This document shows, in pieces, positions 14,492-17,533 of a DNA stretch of 17,533 nucleotides. The stretch lies in assembly GCA_018380195.1 (NCBI GenBank), contig JAGZUC010000035.1:1-17533 (forward strand), read 5' to 3'. Positions within the stretch are counted from its first letter, which is position 1. Every line of letters begins with the position of its first letter. The notes beneath the pieces are model-generated. The model was not told the DNA's origin, searched no databases, and saw only the letters and a program-made list of their open reading frames with translations. The translations under genes were made by a program, and so were the position numbers. This DNA is from Collinsella sp. (GTDB lineage Bacteria; Actinomycetota; Coriobacteriia; Coriobacteriales; Coriobacteriaceae).

Positions 14492-16693
14492 ATGGGTCCT
14501 CGCCAACGACAGGGACGCAGCCGTTCAAAGACGCATGCCCTGCCCATAATCCTGCTCTCGTTTTTGGGCTTTTTGCTTATCGCGGGCGTGGCATTTGGCA
14601 TCGGCATGGTCGGCAACGTCAACCGCTGGCTGTCCGATCTGCCCGACTACACCGACGCCAACGCGTATCTGGTGAGCGAGCCCACCGAGATCGTCGACTG
14701 CGACGGCAACAAGATCGCGAGCTTCTACACGCAAAACCGCAAGTCCATCACCAAGGACGAGGTCTCCCCCTACGTGCTGCAGGGCACCGTTGACGTCGAG
14801 GACGAGCGCTTCTACGAGCACGGCGGTATCGACCTGTGGGGTATCGCGCGTGCTGCGGTGGCAACCCTCGGCGGCGGGCACGAAGGCGCCTCGACTATCA
14901 CCCAGCAGCTGGTGCGCAACACCATTCTGCAGGAGGAGCAGTTCGACTCGACCATCGAGCGTAAGGTGCGCGAGGCCTACATCGCCATCAAGATGGAGGA
15001 CATGTACTCCAAAGACGAGATCCTCATGATGTACCTCAACACCATCTACTACGGCCACGGCGCCTACGGTATTGAGGCCGCAGCTGAGACCTATCTGTCC
15101 AAGAGCGCCGCCGACCTCACCCTGAGCGAAGCCGCGCTGCTCATCGGCCTTCCCAACTCGCCTTCGCAGTACGACCCCACGGTCAACCCCGACCTGGCAC
15201 TGTCTCGCCGCAACAAGGTCCTCGACAACATGCTGCGCCTGGGCCACATCACCCAGGAGGAGCACGATGCCGCACAGGCCGAGCCCATCACCCTCAACGT
15301 GACCGAGATTTCGGGCAGCGGCGTCGACGTATACTCGCAGCCCTACTTTGTCGCCTATGTTAAGCAGCTGCTGGAGCAGGAGTTCTCGACCGACGTGCTC
15401 TTTAAGGGCGGCCTGACCGTCAAGACCACCATCGACCCCACGATGCAGCAGGTGGCAGAGAATGCCGTCCGCGAGCAGCTCGACACGCTCTCACTCGACG
15501 GCCTGGACATGGGCATGGTCGTCGTCGACCCCAAGACCGGCTACATCAAGTGCATGGTGGGCGGCTATGACTACAACGCCGACGAGAACCACGTAAACCA
15601 TGCCACGGCCAAGCGTCCCGTCGGCTCCACCTTTAAGGCCTTTACGCTGGCAACTGCCATCCAAAACGGCATGAACCCCAACGTCACCCTCAACTGCAAC
15701 TCGCCGCTCAAGGCCAAGGGCACCACGACCGAGGTCCAAAACTACGCCAACCATAGCTATGGCAACATCACGCTTAAGCAGGCGACGGCATACTCCTCCA
15801 ACACCGGCTACATCCAGGTGGCGGAAGCCGTCGGCAACAGCAAGATCATCTCGCTCGTCAAAAAGCTCGGCATCGATCCCGCCAAGGACAACATCGAGGA
15901 CGTTCCCGTCATGACCCTCGGCACCGGCTCGATCTCGCCGCTCGAGATGGCCGCCGCCTACGCGACGTTTGCCAACGGCGGCTACTATCGCCAGCCGATC
16001 GCCATCACCGAGATTGACTCTCGTACCGGTTCGGTGCTGTACCAGCACACCGACAATCCCTCACAGGTGCTTACCGAGGGCGAGGCCGCCGCGGTCACCG
16101 ATGTTCTGTCCGGCGTCATGCAGGGCGGCGGTACGGGTGCTGCCGGTGCCCTGAGCGTCAACCAGCCCTATGCCGGCAAAACGGGCACCACCGACAACAC
16201 CACCAACCTGTGGTTCTGCGGCTATACCCCGCAGCTGGCGTGCGCCCTGTGGACCGGCTATTCCGCGGGCGAGATCCCCATCCAAAAATACGGCACAGAC
16301 CTGCTGGGCGACAGCACCAACCTGCCTGTCTTTAAGCGGTTTATGAACACCGTTCTGACCGGTACCGAGCGCGAGGAGTTTGCGACCGGAACGGCGCCCA
16401 CCTATAAGAACAACAGCGTCTGGAAGTTCTACGGCACCAACAACACCAAGAAGACGGAGAACGACGACAAGGACAAGGACGAGAACGAGGACGAAGAGGA
16501 AACCACCACTACAACGACTACCACGACGACCACGACCACCGAGACCACGGGCGGCGACACCACCGGCGGCACCGGTACGACCGGTGGCTCGACGGGCGGC
16601 TCCACCGGTGGTTCGACCGGCGGCGATGGCGGCACGCCTACGCCCACGCCCACTCCCGACCCCTCGCCCACGCCTGACGATACGGTCGGCTAG
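14492..16693 (+). CDS. Class A penicillin-binding protein (transglycosylase/transpeptidase)
   Basis: This bifunctional cell-wall enzyme polymerises glycan strands from lipid II and cross-links the peptides outside the membrane. The 733-aa protein has a short basic cytoplasmic start (RQRQGRSRSK) and one membrane anchor at about residues 17-40. The glycosyltransferase domain shows catalytic Glu103 in VEDERFYEHGG, plus GASTITQQLVRN and YLNTIYYGHGAYGIEAAA. The transpeptidase domain shows Ser379-Thr-Phe-Lys, Ser435-Ser-Asn and Lys563-Thr-Gly. The C-terminal 70-80 residues form a low-complexity tail: an acidic/lysine stretch, 13 threonines in a row (16502-16540), TGG/STGG repeats and TPTPTP. GGAGG lies 7 nt before the ATG at 14492; the frame is open upstream to 14369 without a ribosome binding site. 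The tail probably spans or touches the wall. Confidence 0.95.
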   Translation: MGPRQRQGRSRSKTHALPIILLSFLGFLLIAGVAFGIGMVGNVNRWLSDLPDYTDANAYLVSEPTEIVDCDGNKIASFYTQNRKSITKDEVSPYVLQGTVDVEDERFYEHGGIDLWGIARAAVATLGGGHEGASTITQQLVRNTILQEEQFDSTIERKVREAYIAIKMEDMYSKDEILMMYLNTIYYGHGAYGIEAAAETYLSKSAADLTLSEAALLIGLPNSPSQYDPTVNPDLALSRRNKVLDNMLRLGHITQEEHDAAQAEPITLNVTEISGSGVDVYSQPYFVAYVKQLLEQEFSTDVLFKGGLTVKTTIDPTMQQVAENAVREQLDTLSLDGLDMGMVVVDPKTGYIKCMVGGYDYNADENHVNHATAKRPVGSTFKAFTLATAIQNGMNPNVTLNCNSPLKAKGTTTEVQNYANHSYGNITLKQATAYSSNTGYIQVAEAVGNSKIISLVKKLGIDPAKDNIEDVPVMTLGTGSISPLEMAAAYATFANGGYYRQPIAITEIDSRTGSVLYQHTDNPSQVLTEGEAAAVTDVLSGVMQGGGTGAAGALSVNQPYAGKTGTTDNTTNLWFCGYTPQLACALWTGYSAGEIPIQKYGTDLLGDSTNLPVFKRFMNTVLTGTEREEFATGTAPTYKNNSVWKFYGTNNTKKTENDDKDKDENEDEEETTTTTTTTTTTTTETTGGDTTGGTGTTGGSTGGSTGGSTGGDGGTPTPTPTPDPSPTPDDTVG
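16502..16681 (+). repeat. Simple-sequence Thr/Gly/Pro repeat tract in the PBP tail
   Basis: Thirteen consecutive threonine codons (ACC, ACT, ACA and ACG mixed) are followed by GGC/GGT-ACC and TCG/TCC-ACC-GGC-GGC units and a CCC/CCG-ACG tract. The third codon positions vary, so the protein pattern rather than a pure DNA microsatellite is conserved. Slippage could still change its length between strains. Confidence 0.75.
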
Positions 16694-16715
16694 AAATCAT
16701 CCGGCCATAAGCAAC

Positions 16716-16756
16716 AAGGCCCCCGAACAGCTTATTCAACTGCTCGGGGGCCTTTT
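16716..16756 (+). terminator. Rho-independent terminator after the PBP gene
   Basis: The arms AAGGCCCCCGAACAG (16716-16730) and CTGCTCGGGGGCCTT (16740-16754) pair with a single mismatch around a 9-nt loop. They end in TTTT (16753-16756). The structure lies 22 bp past the stop. Confidence 0.93.
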
Positions 16757-16797
16757 AGTTTAAAGCGACCTGGCAGGCGGTCTTTATACCGGCAAAC

Positions 16798-16832
16798 AAA
16801 AAGGGGGTACCGACCATCGTCGATACCCCCTT
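16798..16832 (-). terminator. Rho-independent terminator after argR
   Basis: The arms AAGGGGGTACCGAC (16801-16814) and GTCGATACCCCCTT (16819-16832) pair with one mismatch around the loop CATC. On the minus strand the T-run is the complement of 16798-16802. It faces the PBP terminator, giving each of the two convergent genes its own stop signal. Confidence 0.92.
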
Positions 16833-16881
16833 ACAGGCAACTATGTCAGCGCGCGCAGGGCCGAGCGCACGACCCGCACGC

Positions 16882-17319
16882 CTACTTGCGAGAATTGCTC
16901 AGCTTATTGATCAGCGCCTCGAGACGCTCGCCGTCCTCGGCCGTCTGGGCAATAACCAAAATCGTATCGTTGCCGGCAAGCGAGCCAAGCACATCGGGCA
17001 GCTCTGCCGCATCAACGGCGGCGGCGATGCCGGAAGCCGTGCCAGGCTGAGCCTTGATCATAACCAGATTATCGGTGCGCAGAACGCCCGTTACGAGCTC
17101 GGAAACCATACGCTGCAGGTGCAGGTCCTCTGCCAGAACATAGATGCCCTCAGGGAGCTTACGCAGCCCCATATCGGCAATATCGCGAGAGACAGTCGCC
17201 TGCGTGCAATCAAAGCCCATAGCGCGGAGCTCATCGACCAGCACGCGCTGCGTGCGGACATCCTTATTGCGCACAATATCTCTAATGGCATCCTGGCGCC
17301 CATTGCGTTTTTTAGCCAT
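16882..17319 (-). CDS. argR: Arginine repressor ArgR
   Basis: This is the arginine-responsive transcription regulator, 145 aa, close to the normal length of about 150. It represses arginine biosynthesis genes as a hexamer when arginine binds. The N-terminal winged helix has its recognition helix in CTQATVSRDIADMGLRKLP (38-56), with the typical SRD at 44-46. The C-terminal oligomerisation and arginine-binding domain carries PGTASGIAAAVDAAELPDVLG and AGNDTILVI; most relatives have GDDT where this protein has GNDT. An in-frame ATG at 17352 exists, but GAGAGAGGG lies about 5 nt before the ATG at 17319, which is chosen. No arginine biosynthesis gene is in the window; those may lie beyond the right edge. 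A strong terminator follows the gene. Confidence 0.95.
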   Translation of the reverse strand: MAKKRNGRQDAIRDIVRNKDVRTQRVLVDELRAMGFDCTQATVSRDIADMGLRKLPEGIYVLAEDLHLQRMVSELVTGVLRTDNLVMIKAQPGTASGIAAAVDAAELPDVLGSLAGNDTILVIAQTAEDGERLEALINKLSNSRK

Positions 17320-17463
17320 ACAAACCCTCTCTCCAAAAGATGGCGGAGACAATCAATCAGTGATTGAATAGTTTAACGCTATTTGAAGGCTTTTGTGTAT
17401 AAGAACGCATTTCGAAACAATTCTATGCAAATTTCCTTGAATATCAACTTCATCCGAACACCT
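17320..17463 (-). promoter_or_regulatory. AT-rich upstream region of argR with possible operator sites
   Basis: The region is much richer in A and T than the surrounding coding DNA. It holds a perfect 15-bp odd palindrome TCAATCAGTGATTGA (17353-17367). TTGAATATCAACTTCA (17441-17456) partly resembles an ARG box (TGAAT-N4-ATTCA) but has one extra base. TTATAC on the minus strand near 17400 may be a -10 box, without a clear -35. Self-regulation of argR is a reasonable guess only. Confidence 0.35.
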
Positions 17464-17499
17464 CCCATATTCATCCGCACATGTACGGATGAATATGGG
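17464..17499. repeat. 36-bp near-perfect palindrome
   Basis: The arms CCCATATTCATCCG (17464-17477) and CGGATGAATATGGG (17486-17499) are exact inverted copies. The 8-nt centre CACATGTA is itself palindromic apart from one mismatched pair. No T-run follows on either strand. It could be an operator for a gene outside the window or a cruciform-forming element. Confidence 0.75.
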
Positions 17500-17533
17500 A
17501 ACCCGATACCCTGAGGGCCGGACCGGCCGGCCC

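Noticed and set aside
14525..15265. Minus-strand open frame opposite the PBP gene
   Set aside because: Shadow of the glycosyltransferase domain coding sequence; Val/Leu/Gly-rich composition without family motifs.

Overview
The window is GC-rich, densely coding chromosomal DNA. The gene set and protein style suggest a Coriobacteriia actinobacterium, most likely Collinsella or a close relative. It holds an ArgR repressor, a class A penicillin-binding protein with a Thr/Gly/Pro tail, a U32-family protein next to tyrosyl-tRNA synthetase, adenine deaminase, and a UPF0237-type ACT protein beside citrate synthase. The genus is an inference from gene content; no rRNA or other marker gene is present to test it.

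Left region (1-4789), accessory in character. A two-gene ABC system is encoded on the minus strand: an ATPase (177-917) and a 12-helix permease that looks like an internal duplication (923-3154). A 135-bp divergent control region separates it from a plus-strand pair, a DUF2975-like four-helix membrane protein and a small YozG-like XRE/HTH regulator. Directly behind the regulator's amber stop, in the same reading frame, lies the catalytic half of a tyrosine recombinase without its N-terminal domain. This looks like a mobile-element scar. Codon choice on the left is less G/C-biased than in the rest of the window.

Boundary (4790-5185): 396 bp without a convincing gene, rich in hairpins and short repeats. 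It ends in a probable promoter for the ACT-domain gene.

Core region (5186-17319): ACT-domain protein, citrate synthase with a strong terminator, and a Cof-type HAD phosphatase on plus. A second HAD phosphatase, adenine deaminase, TyrRS and a U32 protein follow on minus. A class A PBP lies on plus, and ArgR on minus converges on it, with one terminator for each strand between them. Two 45-bp, 27-bp-period elements, 41/45 identical, lie as inverted repeats at 7910-7954 and 8975-9019. They bracket the second HAD gene. They resemble REP-type elements and touch the stop codons of the neighbouring genes.

No fully new system is proven here. The best candidates for follow-up are the inverted repeat pair around the HAD gene, terminator-like or RBS-masking hairpins in the leaders of the HAD and adenine deaminase genes, the divergent ABC/DUF2975-XRE module with a palindrome on the -35 box, the recombinase fragment fused in frame behind an amber codon, and a 36-bp near-perfect palindrome upstream of argR. 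Start codons were moved from the longest open frame to the Shine-Dalgarno-supported ATG for seven genes.
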